Shown: positions 15,388 to 23,974 of the stretch, in pieces | Position numbering within the stretch: position 1 is the first letter of the stretch | How the letters are laid out: each line of letters opens with the position of its first letter | NCBI GenBank assembly: GCA_965243175.1 | Contig: OZ251532.1 | Coordinates: 3,410,001-3,474,000 of the forward strand | Source: VXYL01 sp965243175 | Lineage (GTDB): Bacteria > Pseudomonadota > Gammaproteobacteria > Pseudomonadales > Azotimanducaceae | DNA: 64,000 nt | Reading direction: 5' to 3' | Translations under genes and position numbers: made by a program | The notes under the pieces: generated by a model | The model's database searches: none | What the model was told of the DNA's origin: nothing | The model's input: the letters and a program-made list of their open reading frames with translations, nothing else

Positions 15388-16293
15388 TCAACTATTCCCT
15401 CGCGGTTCCGGCTTGATGTCCAGGCGCGGCATGTCGGGGTCGTTCGGGTTGTAGCCGAAGCGCACCTTGTCGAGCATCAGCAGGGGATCGCGCATGTCCA
15501 CCATGCCAGGGCCAGCCGCCGAGTAGCCGCCCTGGTAGCCGAGTACGCGCTGCAGGCGGCGCGGCATCTTCGCCACTTCCTCTCTCGGCACGCCGATGTA
15601 CTGGTTCTCCTGCTGGCGCAGGAAGGCGAGGTTGAAGTTCAGGTTCACCGCCATGCGGCTCTCGTCGGTGGTGTTCTCGCCGCCGCCGTGCCACATCGCG
15701 CCGGTCCAGCCCACCAGCGAGCCGGCCTTCATTTCGATCTGCACGGTCTCCACGTCCGGCGGCTGGCGCAGCGGCTGGTCGTGCCACAGGTGCGAGCCGG
15801 GCACCAGATGCGTGGCGCCGTTGGCCTTGGTGAAGTCCTCCGCCGCGATCACCGTGTTGAAGAGGAAGGGGCGGTGCGGACGGGGAATCGGCCAAATGCT
15901 GTCGTCCTGATGCAGCGGCTGCGGCTTGCAGCCAGGCAGCAGGTCGAACAGCACCGCCGCCGAGACCTGCACACGGTCCTTCAGCACCCCCTGCACCAGC
16001 GCGAGCATGCGCAAGTCGCACACCAGATCGTCCACGCAGCGGGTCTTGCCGAGCAGGTTGTGGGCGCGCACGGTGGTGCGGTCCGGCGGCAGCAGCTCGC
16101 GCACCGGATTGATCTCGCGCTTGAGATCGTCGCGCAGGCGCCGCGTGCGCTCGGCGTCCAGCCAGTCCGGAATGACGACGTACCCCTGCTCGTCGATGGC
16201 GCGGAGCCACTCGCCCAGCTCCGGCACCTGCACACGTTCCCCGTAGACGTCGACCGTCTGCTCTTCGGCAATGGCTGCGGCGGATGCGTTCAA
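15388..16293 (-). CDS. Phytanoyl-CoA dioxygenase (PhyH) family protein
   Basis: About 301 residues. The iron ligands are His128 and Asp130 (PQPLHQDD) and His202 (AMWHGGGEN), with Arg213 (ESRMAVNL) binding 2-oxoglutarate. Other family segments are NGATHLVPGSHLW and LVGWTGAMWH. PhyH-like enzymes hydroxylate or halogenate small molecules such as acyl chains, amino acids or natural products. The substrate is unknown. No ATG or GTG starts the frame. I favour the TTG at 16293 with GAGGG ten bases upstream. A TTG at 16335 would add 14 residues of poor quality. Single gene between convergent and same-strand neighbours, no operon. Confidence 0.87.
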   Translation of the reverse strand: MNASAAAIAEEQTVDVYGERVQVPELGEWLRAIDEQGYVVIPDWLDAERTRRLRDDLKREINPVRELLPPDRTTVRAHNLLGKTRCVDDLVCDLRMLALVQGVLKDRVQVSAAVLFDLLPGCKPQPLHQDDSIWPIPRPHRPFLFNTVIAAEDFTKANGATHLVPGSHLWHDQPLRQPPDVETVQIEMKAGSLVGWTGAMWHGGGENTTDESRMAVNLNFNLAFLRQQENQYIGVPREEVAKMPRRLQRVLGYQGGYSAAGPGMVDMRDPLLMLDKVRFGYNPNDPDMPRLDIKPEPRGNS

Positions 16294-16409
16294 CTTTCCC
16301 AACCCTCGACAAAGGAAGAGGCGAGAGCATACCAAGGGCTACCGCCGGGGTACCGGGAGAGAGCCCGGTGCGCGCACCACATCCCCGATCGCCACGATCG
16401 TTGCGTCAG

Positions 16410-17603
16410 CTAGCGGAACAGCTTCTCCGAGCGGTAGCGCCTTACCGTCGCCAAGGCGAAGAGGGCGCCGAGGGCCAGGGTGGTGGTTGCGGAGATGGTC
16501 ACGTGGAGCGGGGCCACCGCGTCGCCCTTGATGAGGGCGGTGGCGAGGAGGTGCTGCGAGAGGCTCGGCACGGGCATCAGCGGGATGGACGCCTGCACGG
16601 GGTTGAAGAAGGTGAGGACGATGGGCAGCGTCGGCACGGCGATGACCAGGCTGGTGTAGGTCTGGGCTTCGCGGAAGCTCTTCGCGTAGGTAGCCACGAA
16701 CATCATGCCCCCGGCGCCGAACACCGCGAACGGCAGGATCACGCCGAAGATGCGCAGGCAGACGCCCGCCGACAGATTCGGGCTCATGCCGAGTTCCACC
16801 AGCGGCATGAACCCGACCGCCACCGCGAAGGTCACGATGCCGAGCGCAAGCGACGCGGCCATGAACAGAATCGCCGCGCCGAACTTGCCGAGCACCAGCT
16901 GCCAACGCGGCGCCGGCAGCGCCAGCAACGGCTCCAACGTGCCGCGTTCGCGTTCGCCAGCGGTGGCGTCGATGGCCACGTGCAGCCCGCCCATCAGCGT
17001 CGCGAAGAACAGGAAGTAGGCCAACGTGCCGAGCAGCAGGACGGAGCGCCCAGAGGGCGTGGACACGTCGTTGGTGAGCACCGCGATGGGATGCGCGAGG
17101 TCCGGCGCCACGCCGCGAATCAGCAGCCGCTGGTTGCCGACCACGCTGCTGTATTCCAGCAACGCGCCGCGCAGACGCGCGGTGGATGTACGCGCGGCGG
17201 TGTTGGAACGGTCCGAGACCACCCAGACGCGGGCAGGAGCGCCCGTGCGCAAGCCTTCGCCGAAGGCGTCGTCCACCGCCAGACCCACCTCCACGTCGCC
17301 GCGTCGCACCGCGTCGGCAAGCGCTTCGGCATCGGCGTAGCGGCCGTGTTCGACGTCGATGAGGCGGCTGTCCAGAAACGCCATCAGGTTGTGTACTTCG
17401 GTTCCGCCCACCACCGGCACGACGACGGGTTCCAGCCCTTCGTCCACCTGCTGCCGAACGCCGAATCCCATGATGAGCGAGATCAGCACCGGCCCGAAGA
17501 GCGGTGCGAAGATCAACGCGGAAGCAACGGCGCGTCGGTCGCGCAGGTTGTCCAGCGCTTCCTTGCGGAAGACGACGAACGCGCCGCGCAGCCCCGTGCC
17601 CAT
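16410..17603 (-). CDS. ABC-2 type transporter permease (NatB-like)
   Basis: 397 residues. One N-terminal membrane helix (about 25-48), a large extracytoplasmic domain (about 50-190), then five or six helices from about residue 195, as in NatB/YhaP-type ABC-2 exporters. The segment ERERGTLEPLLALPAPRW is the coupling-helix motif of the family. It is the last gene of a three-gene operon, starting four bases after the ATPase stop. NatAB systems export sodium or small peptides/lipids. The hydrolase at the head of this operon suggests a processed substrate, which is inference. Confidence 0.9.
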   Translation of the reverse strand: MGTGLRGAFVVFRKEALDNLRDRRAVASALIFAPLFGPVLISLIMGFGVRQQVDEGLEPVVVPVVGGTEVHNLMAFLDSRLIDVEHGRYADAEALADAVRRGDVEVGLAVDDAFGEGLRTGAPARVWVVSDRSNTAARTSTARLRGALLEYSSVVGNQRLLIRGVAPDLAHPIAVLTNDVSTPSGRSVLLLGTLAYFLFFATLMGGLHVAIDATAGERERGTLEPLLALPAPRWQLVLGKFGAAILFMAASLALGIVTFAVAVGFMPLVELGMSPNLSAGVCLRIFGVILPFAVFGAGGMMFVATYAKSFREAQTYTSLVIAVPTLPIVLTFFNPVQASIPLMPVPSLSQHLLATALIKGDAVAPLHVTISATTTLALGALFALATVRRYRSEKLFR

Positions 17604-17607
17604 GCGC

Positions 17608-18333
17608 CTATGCCTCGGCGGAACCCACGGCGTACACGAAAGCGTCTTCCAGGCTCTCGCAACCCGTGGCGGCGCGAATCTCGTCCGCCGTGCCGGCCGC
17701 CGCGACCTTGCCGGCCGCCAGAATGACGATGGTGTCGCACAGCGCCGCGACTTCCTGCATCACATGGCTGGAGAACAGCACGCAGCAACCGGCGTCGCGC
17801 CGTTCGCGCACGACCTCGCGCAAGGCGCGGGTGGCCACCACGTCCAAGCCGTTGGTGGGCTCGTCCAGAATCAGCGTCTCGGGATCGTGGACCAGCGCTC
17901 GTGCCAGCGCGACCCGGGTGCGCTCGCCTTGGGAGAAGCCCTTGGCGCGACGATCGGCGATGGCGTCGAGTTCGAGCAGCCGCAGCGCCTTGGCGACGGC
18001 CTGGTCGAGTTCGTCGCCGGCCATGCCTTGCAGCCGCGCGTAGTAGGCGATGTTCTCGCGCCCGCTGAGGTTGCCGTAGAGATTCGCGTTGTGCGGCATG
18101 ATGCCGATGCTGCTGCGCACGGCTTGCGGATCGCGCTCGACGTCCGTGCCGCTGACGCTGGCCCGGCCGGAATCCGGCTTGAGCACGGTCCAGAGGATGC
18201 GCAAGGCGGTCGATTTACCCGCGCCGTTGGGTCCGAGCAGCGCGGTGATGCGTCCGTCCTCGGCCGCGAAGCTCACGCCGTTCAGCGCCTGCACGGTGCC
18301 GAAGCGCTTGGCGAGCCCTTCCACTTCGATCAT
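17608..18333 (-). CDS. ABC transporter ATP-binding protein (NatA-like)
   Basis: 241 residues. Walker A GPNGAGKST (about 34-42), a modified signature FSQGERTRVALARAL where SQGER replaces LSGGQ, Walker B TLILDEPTNGLD and an H-loop SSHVMQE. Typical size for an ABC-2 ATPase. The ATG overlaps the upstream hydrolase stop (ATGA) and the permease follows by four bases, so all three genes are translationally coupled. It powers the NatB-like permease. Confidence 0.94.
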   Translation of the reverse strand: MIEVEGLAKRFGTVQALNGVSFAAEDGRITALLGPNGAGKSTALRILWTVLKPDSGRASVSGTDVERDPQAVRSSIGIMPHNANLYGNLSGRENIAYYARLQGMAGDELDQAVAKALRLLELDAIADRRAKGFSQGERTRVALARALVHDPETLILDEPTNGLDVVATRALREVVRERRDAGCCVLFSSHVMQEVAALCDTIVILAAGKVAAAGTADEIRAATGCESLEDAFVYAVGSAEA

Positions 18334-19838
18334 GGGCCGGGGCCGAGCGGCGAGGCGAAAAGCGGAAACGGGCGCAGGCGTTCGAGACACGAAAGATCGA
18401 GGTCCAGCGCGTCCACGTTGCTCGCATCGTCGGCGACTTCCACGAACTCGGCGATGATGCGGCGCATGCACGGCACCATGACCATGCCGTGGCCTTGGCC
18501 CCGTCCCACCACGTGCAGGACATTGCCGAGGTCCGCCGCGGCCAGATCGGCATAGCGGGGCGGGGTGATCGGGTCCAGTTCTCCGCTCAACAGCAGCGTC
18601 GGCGCAGCGCTCGCAAGCGGCGACTTGAAGTCGTCGTCGATTGGGCCAGCGGGCCAGACTTCGCACACGCGCGCGGACAGTTCGACGAGGGTGTCGCCCA
18701 TGTACGTGGCGCGTTGGGCGGCGAAGTCCACATCGCCCCAGAACGGACGGTCTTCGGTGCAGAGCACGGCGTAGTTGAGGCCGGTGGCGATGCCGCGCAC
18801 CGCTTCGCTCACGGTGTACGCCTGCGCCGCCAGCTTCGCGTAGTCGCGGGCGTGGACCGCCTCGATGAGCGGCGGCAGCAGGCTCGCCGTGATCGGCGAA
18901 TACACCAGCAGACGCACCACCCCCGCCAGCGTCAGGTGGTCGATGGCCATGTCCACCTCTTCGCCGGTGCGCGGATGCGCGAACGCGACGGTAGCCGGCT
19001 GTTCGCGCAGACGCTCCAACGCCTCGCGGAAGTGTTCGCGCAGGTTGGGGAACGCCTCGGCGCACGGGGCGTCGTCCTGGCAGCGTTGGAAGACGGCGTC
19101 GAGGGCGGCCTGGCTGTCGAGTGCGGCGTCCGGCCCGAGAGACACCGTGGGTGGCACCACACCGTCCAGCACCATGCTGCGAACGTTTTCAGGAAAGCGC
19201 CGTGCGTAATGCTGGACGACCCGCGTTCCGTAGGAGATGCCGTAAAGGCTCAGCCGCTCGTAGCCGAGCGCTGCGCGAACCAGGTCCATATCCTGAACGG
19301 CCACGCTGGTGGTGAAGAACCTGGGGTCGTGTTCCAAGGTCCGCAAGCAGTCGATGGCCAGCGCGGCAAGCGATTCGACGTCCGTTTCCCCGTCGCCGAT
19401 GCTCGAATCCTCCAAGCCTTCGCAGTGCAACGCCGCGGAATCGCCGGTGCCGCGCTGATCGACCAGCAGGACGCCCCGATAGCGCAGGATGCGCCTGAAC
19501 GCCGCTTCGCTGAGCGCGAAGAAATCGGTGGCGGCCTGCCCCGGCCCGCCGGCAACCACGACCAAGGGTTCCGGCGCCGGGTCATCGGCAAGCGCATCGA
19601 CCACAGCCACCGCAAGGTCTATGCGTTCGCCGTCCGGGCGCTCATGGTCCAACGGCACGGAAACAACCCCGCAGCGGGCGGCGACTTCGTTTCGACCTTC
19701 GTTCGCCGAGAGTTCGCAAGGTGCCAGCTCCACGGCGTAAGCGGCGGATGCGAAGAGCGAGATCAGCGCTAGGCCGACCGCGGGCAGCGTGAATCGCGGG
19801 GCGGCGCAGTGTACGCCCTTGCGTAGGAGGAAGCGCAT
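18330..19838 (-). CDS. Exported alpha/beta hydrolase (TAP/proline iminopeptidase-like)
   Basis: 502 residues with a signal peptide (positively charged start, hydrophobic 16-34, Ala-x-Ala before 36). Mature part: oxyanion HGGPG-like AGGPGQ near 97, DQRGTGDSA at 127-135, nucleophile elbow GISYGT with Ser202, acid in SGELDPITPP and His in GQGHG. The order matches tripeptidyl aminopeptidase/SlpD-like hydrolases that trim peptides outside the cytoplasm. The ATG at 19838 follows GGAGG. First gene of the operon with the ABC-2 ATPase and permease, overlapping the ATPase start by four bases. Cysteine pairs suggest a periplasmic disulfide-bonded enzyme. Confidence 0.9.
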   Translation of the reverse strand: MRFLLRKGVHCAAPRFTLPAVGLALISLFASAAYAVELAPCELSANEGRNEVAARCGVVSVPLDHERPDGERIDLAVAVVDALADDPAPEPLVVVAGGPGQAATDFFALSEAAFRRILRYRGVLLVDQRGTGDSAALHCEGLEDSSIGDGETDVESLAALAIDCLRTLEHDPRFFTTSVAVQDMDLVRAALGYERLSLYGISYGTRVVQHYARRFPENVRSMVLDGVVPPTVSLGPDAALDSQAALDAVFQRCQDDAPCAEAFPNLREHFREALERLREQPATVAFAHPRTGEEVDMAIDHLTLAGVVRLLVYSPITASLLPPLIEAVHARDYAKLAAQAYTVSEAVRGIATGLNYAVLCTEDRPFWGDVDFAAQRATYMGDTLVELSARVCEVWPAGPIDDDFKSPLASAAPTLLLSGELDPITPPRYADLAAADLGNVLHVVGRGQGHGMVMVPCMRRIIAEFVEVADDASNVDALDLDLSCLERLRPFPLFASPLGPGP

Positions 19839-20003
19839 GGGCGGCGAGCGTAACGCAGCGCCGCCGCGCTTGTCGCCACCGGAGGCGAGAAGGGTCGCCC
19901 CGGAGCAGGCGTTCGCGTGGTCGCGAGCGACGCTCCGATTTGCGGCGACGGACGATTTCGCGCACAGTGCGCCCCTCAAGCCGCGCCAAGGAGATTCGCT
20001 TCC

Positions 20004-21638
20004 ATGAAGGTTGCCGACGCCATCGCCCACGCCCTCAAGGTGGAGGGCATCGACACCATCTTCACCTATCCGGTGAACCCCATCATCGAAGCCGCGGCGG
20101 TGGCGGACATCCGCACCATCGTCGTGCGCCAGGAGCGCATCGGCCTGCACATGGCGGATGCCTACTCGCGCCTTTCCTCCGGCAAGAAGATCGGCGTCTT
20201 CACCATGCAGCACGGGCCGGGTTCGGAAAACGCTTTCGGCGGCGTCGCGCAGGCGTTCTCGGAATCCGCGCCCATTCTGGTGCTGCCCGCCGGCTACCCC
20301 CGCCGCCTCATGCACTACTACCCGAACTTCAACTCGACGCTGAACATGCGCCACGTCACCAAGTGGGCGGAACCGCTGACGATGGGCCGGGCGATTCCCG
20401 AAGTGCTGCGCCGAGCGTTCTTCCAGCTTCGTAACGGGCGCCCTGGCCCGGTGCTGGTGGAAGTGCCCGTGGACGTCTTCCGCGAAGACGCGCCGGAAGG
20501 CTGGCAGCACAAACCGAGCTACGCCACGCGGGTGGGCCCAGATCCGCAAGACGTGGAGCGGGCTGCGGAAGTGCTGGCCAACGCGGAACGCCCGGTGATC
20601 TACGCCGGCCAAGGCGTCCACTACGCGCAGGCGTGGAACGAACTCAAGGCGTTGGCGGAGGAGTGGCAGATTCCGGTCACCACCAGCCTCGAAGGCAAGA
20701 GCGCCTTCGACGAAACCCACCCCCTCGCGCTCGGCTCCGGCGGACGCGCCAATCCACGCGCCGTCAAGACCTTCCTGAACGAAGCGGACGTCATCCTCGG
20801 CGTCGGGTGCAGCTTCGCGCTCACCGGCTTCGGTGTGCCGATGCCGCGCGGCAAGACGATCATCCACGCCACCCTCGACCCGATGGACCTGAACAAGGAC
20901 GTGGAGGCCCAGCACGCCCTAATCGGCGACGCCCAGCTGAGCTTGGCCGCCCTAACCGAGGCAATGGCCGACCGCAGCCACGCCAACGCCGAGTCGCGCC
21001 GCGGCACGGTGGCGAAGCGCATCGCCAATCTGAAGCAAGAGTGGCTCGCCGAGTGGGAGGCCAAGCGCACCAACAACGAAGCCCCCATCAACCCCTACCG
21101 CGTACTGAACGAGCTCCACCGCGCCGTGGACATCGACAACACCGTCATCACCCACGACGCCGGCAGCCCCCGCGACCAGCTCTCGCCGTTCTGGGAAAGC
21201 ACCACGCCCCTCTCCTACATCGGCTGGGGCAAGACGACCCAGCTCGGCTACGGCCTCGGCCTGGCGATGGGCGCGAAAGTCGCGCAGCCGGAGAAGACCT
21301 GCATCAACGTCTGGGGCGACGCCGCCATCGGCTTCACCGGCATGGACTTCGAGACCGCCGTGCGCGAACGCATCCCCATCCTCTCGGTGCTGATGAACAA
21401 CTTCTCCATGGCCATCGAGATCCCGATCATGCAGGTGGCCCAGGAAAAGTACGGCTCCACCGACATCTCCGGCAACTACGCCGACATGGCCAAGGCCTTC
21501 GGCGGCTACGGCGAACGCGTGACCGACCCGAACGACATCGCTAGCGCCATCGAGCGGGGGATCAGAGCGACGAAGGATGGCCAACCGGCACTGCTGGAGT
21601 TCATCACGGACAAGGAGATCACGATCTCGAACGAGTAG
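20004..21638 (+). CDS. Thiamine diphosphate enzyme, acetolactate synthase-like
   Basis: 544 residues, three-domain ThDP enzyme. N-terminal PYR domain with the catalytic Glu in VRQERIGLHMADAYSR (about 50), central nucleotide-binding-like domain, C-terminal PP domain with the ThDP-Mg motif VWGDAAIGFTGMDFETAVRE and VLMNN. GDA replaces the common GDG. Related enzymes include acetolactate synthase, sulfoacetaldehyde acetyltransferase and phosphonopyruvate decarboxylase. The specific reaction cannot be assigned. The ATG at 20004 has AAGGAG ten bases upstream. Followed 30 bases later by the AAA/PIN pair, whose different base composition suggests they are separate units. Confidence 0.9.
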   Translation: MKVADAIAHALKVEGIDTIFTYPVNPIIEAAAVADIRTIVVRQERIGLHMADAYSRLSSGKKIGVFTMQHGPGSENAFGGVAQAFSESAPILVLPAGYPRRLMHYYPNFNSTLNMRHVTKWAEPLTMGRAIPEVLRRAFFQLRNGRPGPVLVEVPVDVFREDAPEGWQHKPSYATRVGPDPQDVERAAEVLANAERPVIYAGQGVHYAQAWNELKALAEEWQIPVTTSLEGKSAFDETHPLALGSGGRANPRAVKTFLNEADVILGVGCSFALTGFGVPMPRGKTIIHATLDPMDLNKDVEAQHALIGDAQLSLAALTEAMADRSHANAESRRGTVAKRIANLKQEWLAEWEAKRTNNEAPINPYRVLNELHRAVDIDNTVITHDAGSPRDQLSPFWESTTPLSYIGWGKTTQLGYGLGLAMGAKVAQPEKTCINVWGDAAIGFTGMDFETAVRERIPILSVLMNNFSMAIEIPIMQVAQEKYGSTDISGNYADMAKAFGGYGERVTDPNDIASAIERGIRATKDGQPALLEFITDKEITISNE

Positions 21639-21668
21639 GGCGCTCTGGCACGGAGCGCCGAAAACGCT

Positions 21669-23033
21669 ATGGACCACCCAACGGAAGTGACATTGCAGGA
21701 TGTACGCTGTTTCGAAGGCGAACAGCGCGGCTCTCTGCGGCCGATCACACTGCTCGTCGGGGAGAACAGCACCGGCAAGACGACGTTCTTGGGCTGCTAC
21801 CGGGTACTGAGCAGTATCCTCCCCGAGTACGGCGTTATGGAGGACTCGCCGGACTTCAACATGGAGCCTTTCGCGATGGGATCCTTCCGCGACATCGTGC
21901 GCTCCCGGCGCGGTCGAAGCGGGCGCATCGACGAGTTCAAGCTCGGCTTCGAATTTGAAGCGCAACAGGACAGCTCCGTCTTCCGGCTGACTGCCACGTT
22001 TCGTGAGGAAGGATCGCAGCCGATCATCTCGTCGCTGCACTTTCGTTTCTCGAGCGGGTCGTTCTTGGAGTTGCGGCGAGGCGATGACAACGGAACCGTT
22101 TTTGAAGTGCAGGGGCGTACTTTGGAAACGAATCTCTCTTTTGGCAGCGCACTTGGTTTGTTGTTTTTGGCCGAGCAATCCGAGCGTTCCTCCGATCAAC
22201 TCCTCAGCGAATCTACCAAGTTGCGAACGATAGTTAAGACCATCAGAGACGCCAGTGCTAAAGGCTCCCGGGAACGTGGCGGCTCACGCAGGAAAGGCGG
22301 TACTTTCGCCTTTCCTCGTCTTCCCAAATTGGTGCCGGTGGCACCCCTGCGTTCGAAACCTAAGCGTACCTACGACCCCGTGCGGGAGACGGCTTCTCCA
22401 GAAGGAGAACACATTCCGATGCTGATGATGCGGCTGGACCACACTGACAAGCCGCATTGGAAAACGCTGCATGACAGCCTAGTGGAGTTTGGGCGGAGCT
22501 CCGGGCTATTCTCCGACATCAAGGTTAAGCGCCACGGCAGACAGATGAGCGACCCGTTCCAGTTGCAAGTCAAGGTGCGCTCCGGCCACAACGCTAACAT
22601 CATGGACGTTGGCTACGGCGTTAGCCAGAGCCTGCCGATTTTGGTGGACATCATGGCGGCAAACGGCAAGTCGCCGGTGGCGCGACGCCGTACGAGCGAG
22701 AGTACATTCCTGCTGCAGCAGCCTGAGGTCCACTTGCACCCACGGGGGCAGGCGGAACTCACCAGCCTGTTCGTCGAGGCGTTCAAGAAGCGTGGCAATC
22801 GGTTCCTGATCGAGACACACAGCGACTACATCATCGATCGCGTTCGCATACTGGTCCGCCAAGGTCTGCTGAAGCCTGACGACGTCTCTATCCTCTACTT
22901 CGAGCCGAAAGGCAACGCCGTGAAGATTCACAATATGGGCCTTGACGACGCTGGCAACCTTGAGGACGTTCCGGCGGGCTATCGAGAGTTTTTCTTGAAG
23001 GAAACCGACAAGCTCTTGGGGTTTGCCGACTAG
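21669..23033 (+). CDS. AAA family ATPase of the DUF3696/AAA15 type
   Basis: 454 residues. Walker A GENSTGKT at 31-38 is split by a long insert from the C-terminal half, which has FLLQQPEVHLHPRGQ (Walker B/signature region) and LIETHSDYIIDRVR. The tail NLEDVPAGYREFF fits DUF3696. This is the SMC/RecF/OLD-like ATPase architecture found in several two-gene phage defence systems, where the ATPase senses infection and a partner nuclease kills. G+C is lower and less biased at third positions than in neighbours, a sign of transfer. The stop is two bases before the PIN-like gene, so they are co-translated. Specific system unknown. Confidence 0.88.
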   Translation: MDHPTEVTLQDVRCFEGEQRGSLRPITLLVGENSTGKTTFLGCYRVLSSILPEYGVMEDSPDFNMEPFAMGSFRDIVRSRRGRSGRIDEFKLGFEFEAQQDSSVFRLTATFREEGSQPIISSLHFRFSSGSFLELRRGDDNGTVFEVQGRTLETNLSFGSALGLLFLAEQSERSSDQLLSESTKLRTIVKTIRDASAKGSRERGGSRRKGGTFAFPRLPKLVPVAPLRSKPKRTYDPVRETASPEGEHIPMLMMRLDHTDKPHWKTLHDSLVEFGRSSGLFSDIKVKRHGRQMSDPFQLQVKVRSGHNANIMDVGYGVSQSLPILVDIMAANGKSPVARRRTSESTFLLQQPEVHLHPRGQAELTSLFVEAFKKRGNRFLIETHSDYIIDRVRILVRQGLLKPDDVSILYFEPKGNAVKIHNMGLDDAGNLEDVPAGYREFFLKETDKLLGFAD

Positions 23034-23035
23034 CA

Positions 23036-23491
23036 ATGTGCATCATTGTCGACGCCAACAAACTCGGCGGGTTCCTCGGCGAGCCGCCCCACGACGAAGC
23101 CGCACCGATCCGCAAGTGGCTGGAGCGGCATAGCGGATCAGGAGTCATCGTCTACTCCAATGGTGGAAAATTCGCCTGCGAGCTGGGTGGTAAGGCGGAG
23201 AAGAAACTGAGGACCTACGTTCAGGCGGGAAAGGCACGGCTCGAACCAGCGGACCGATTCGAGGACGATGAGGAATTCTTGCGGAAGAGCGGATTGTTGC
23301 GATCTGACGATCCCCATGTATTGGCGCTCGCGAGAACGAGCGGCGCACGGCTTCTCTACACTGGAGACGAGAAACTCGTCGCTGACTTCAAGAATGCCGC
23401 TCTCATCAGGCGGCCCAGAGGAAAGGTCTACTCAAGCGCCGCCAATGCCAGTCTGCTTACGCCTTCTATCTGCCGAAGGAGGCAGTCTTGA
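23036..23491 (+). CDS. PIN-like domain protein, partner of the AAA ATPase
   Basis: 151 residues. Asp6 in CIIVDANKL, an acidic cluster FEDDEEF near 80, Asp in LRSDDPHVLALARTSG and the TGDEKLVADF segment lie where PIN nucleases carry their metal-binding acids. PIN domains cleave RNA, less often DNA. Starts two bases after the ATPase, so the pair is a unit, in the manner of a sensor ATPase with a nuclease effector. Not VapC-like in length or context and no antitoxin neighbour. Function as effector is inference. Confidence 0.75.
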   Translation: MCIIVDANKLGGFLGEPPHDEAAPIRKWLERHSGSGVIVYSNGGKFACELGGKAEKKLRTYVQAGKARLEPADRFEDDEEFLRKSGLLRSDDPHVLALARTSGARLLYTGDEKLVADFKNAALIRRPRGKVYSSAANASLLTPSICRRRQS

Positions 23492-23516
23492 TTGAAGGAG
23501 TAGCCACGAAGCTGTA

Positions 23517-23954
23517 TCAGCCCTTCGCCTCTTCCTCCGCCAACGCCTCTCGCAGCTTGGCCGCACTCCGCGCCAACACTTCCGGCTCCGCCACGGCCCG
23601 TGAGTGGAACCCAAGCCCCTCACCGGTATATCGCGGCACCACATGAAAATGGATGTGAAACACGGTTTGCCCGGCCGCCGCACCGTTCAACTGCATCACC
23701 ATCACGCCCCCGGGATCGAACGCCCGCTTCACGGCTCTCGCCACCCGCTGCGTAGTGGCGATGAGATGCCCAAGGCTCTCCGCGCTGAGTTCGAAGATGT
23801 TCTGCGCCGCCTCCCGGGGAATCACTAGCGTGTGGCCGGGGCTTTGCGGCATCACGTCCATGAACGCGATGCAGTGCTCGTCTTCGGCCACCACGTGGGC
23901 GTCGGTCTCGCCGCGCAGGATCTTTGCGAAGATGTTGTCGTTGTCGTAAGCCAT
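23517..23954 (-). CDS. HIT family (histidine triad) protein
   Basis: 145 residues with the histidine triad HIHFHVVPR near residue 100 and the family start DNIFAKILRGE. HIT proteins of the Hint/PKCI branch hydrolyse nucleotide phosphoramidates or similar conjugates. Full length and all His present, so catalytically plausible. Cytosolic. Twenty bases downstream of the LLM gene on the same strand, probably one transcript. Confidence 0.93.
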   Translation of the reverse strand: MAYDNDNIFAKILRGETDAHVVAEDEHCIAFMDVMPQSPGHTLVIPREAAQNIFELSAESLGHLIATTQRVARAVKRAFDPGGVMVMQLNGAAAGQTVFHIHFHVVPRYTGEGLGFHSRAVAEPEVLARSAAKLREALAEEEAKG

Positions 23955-23974
23955 CGAAATCTCCAGCCCCGGCG

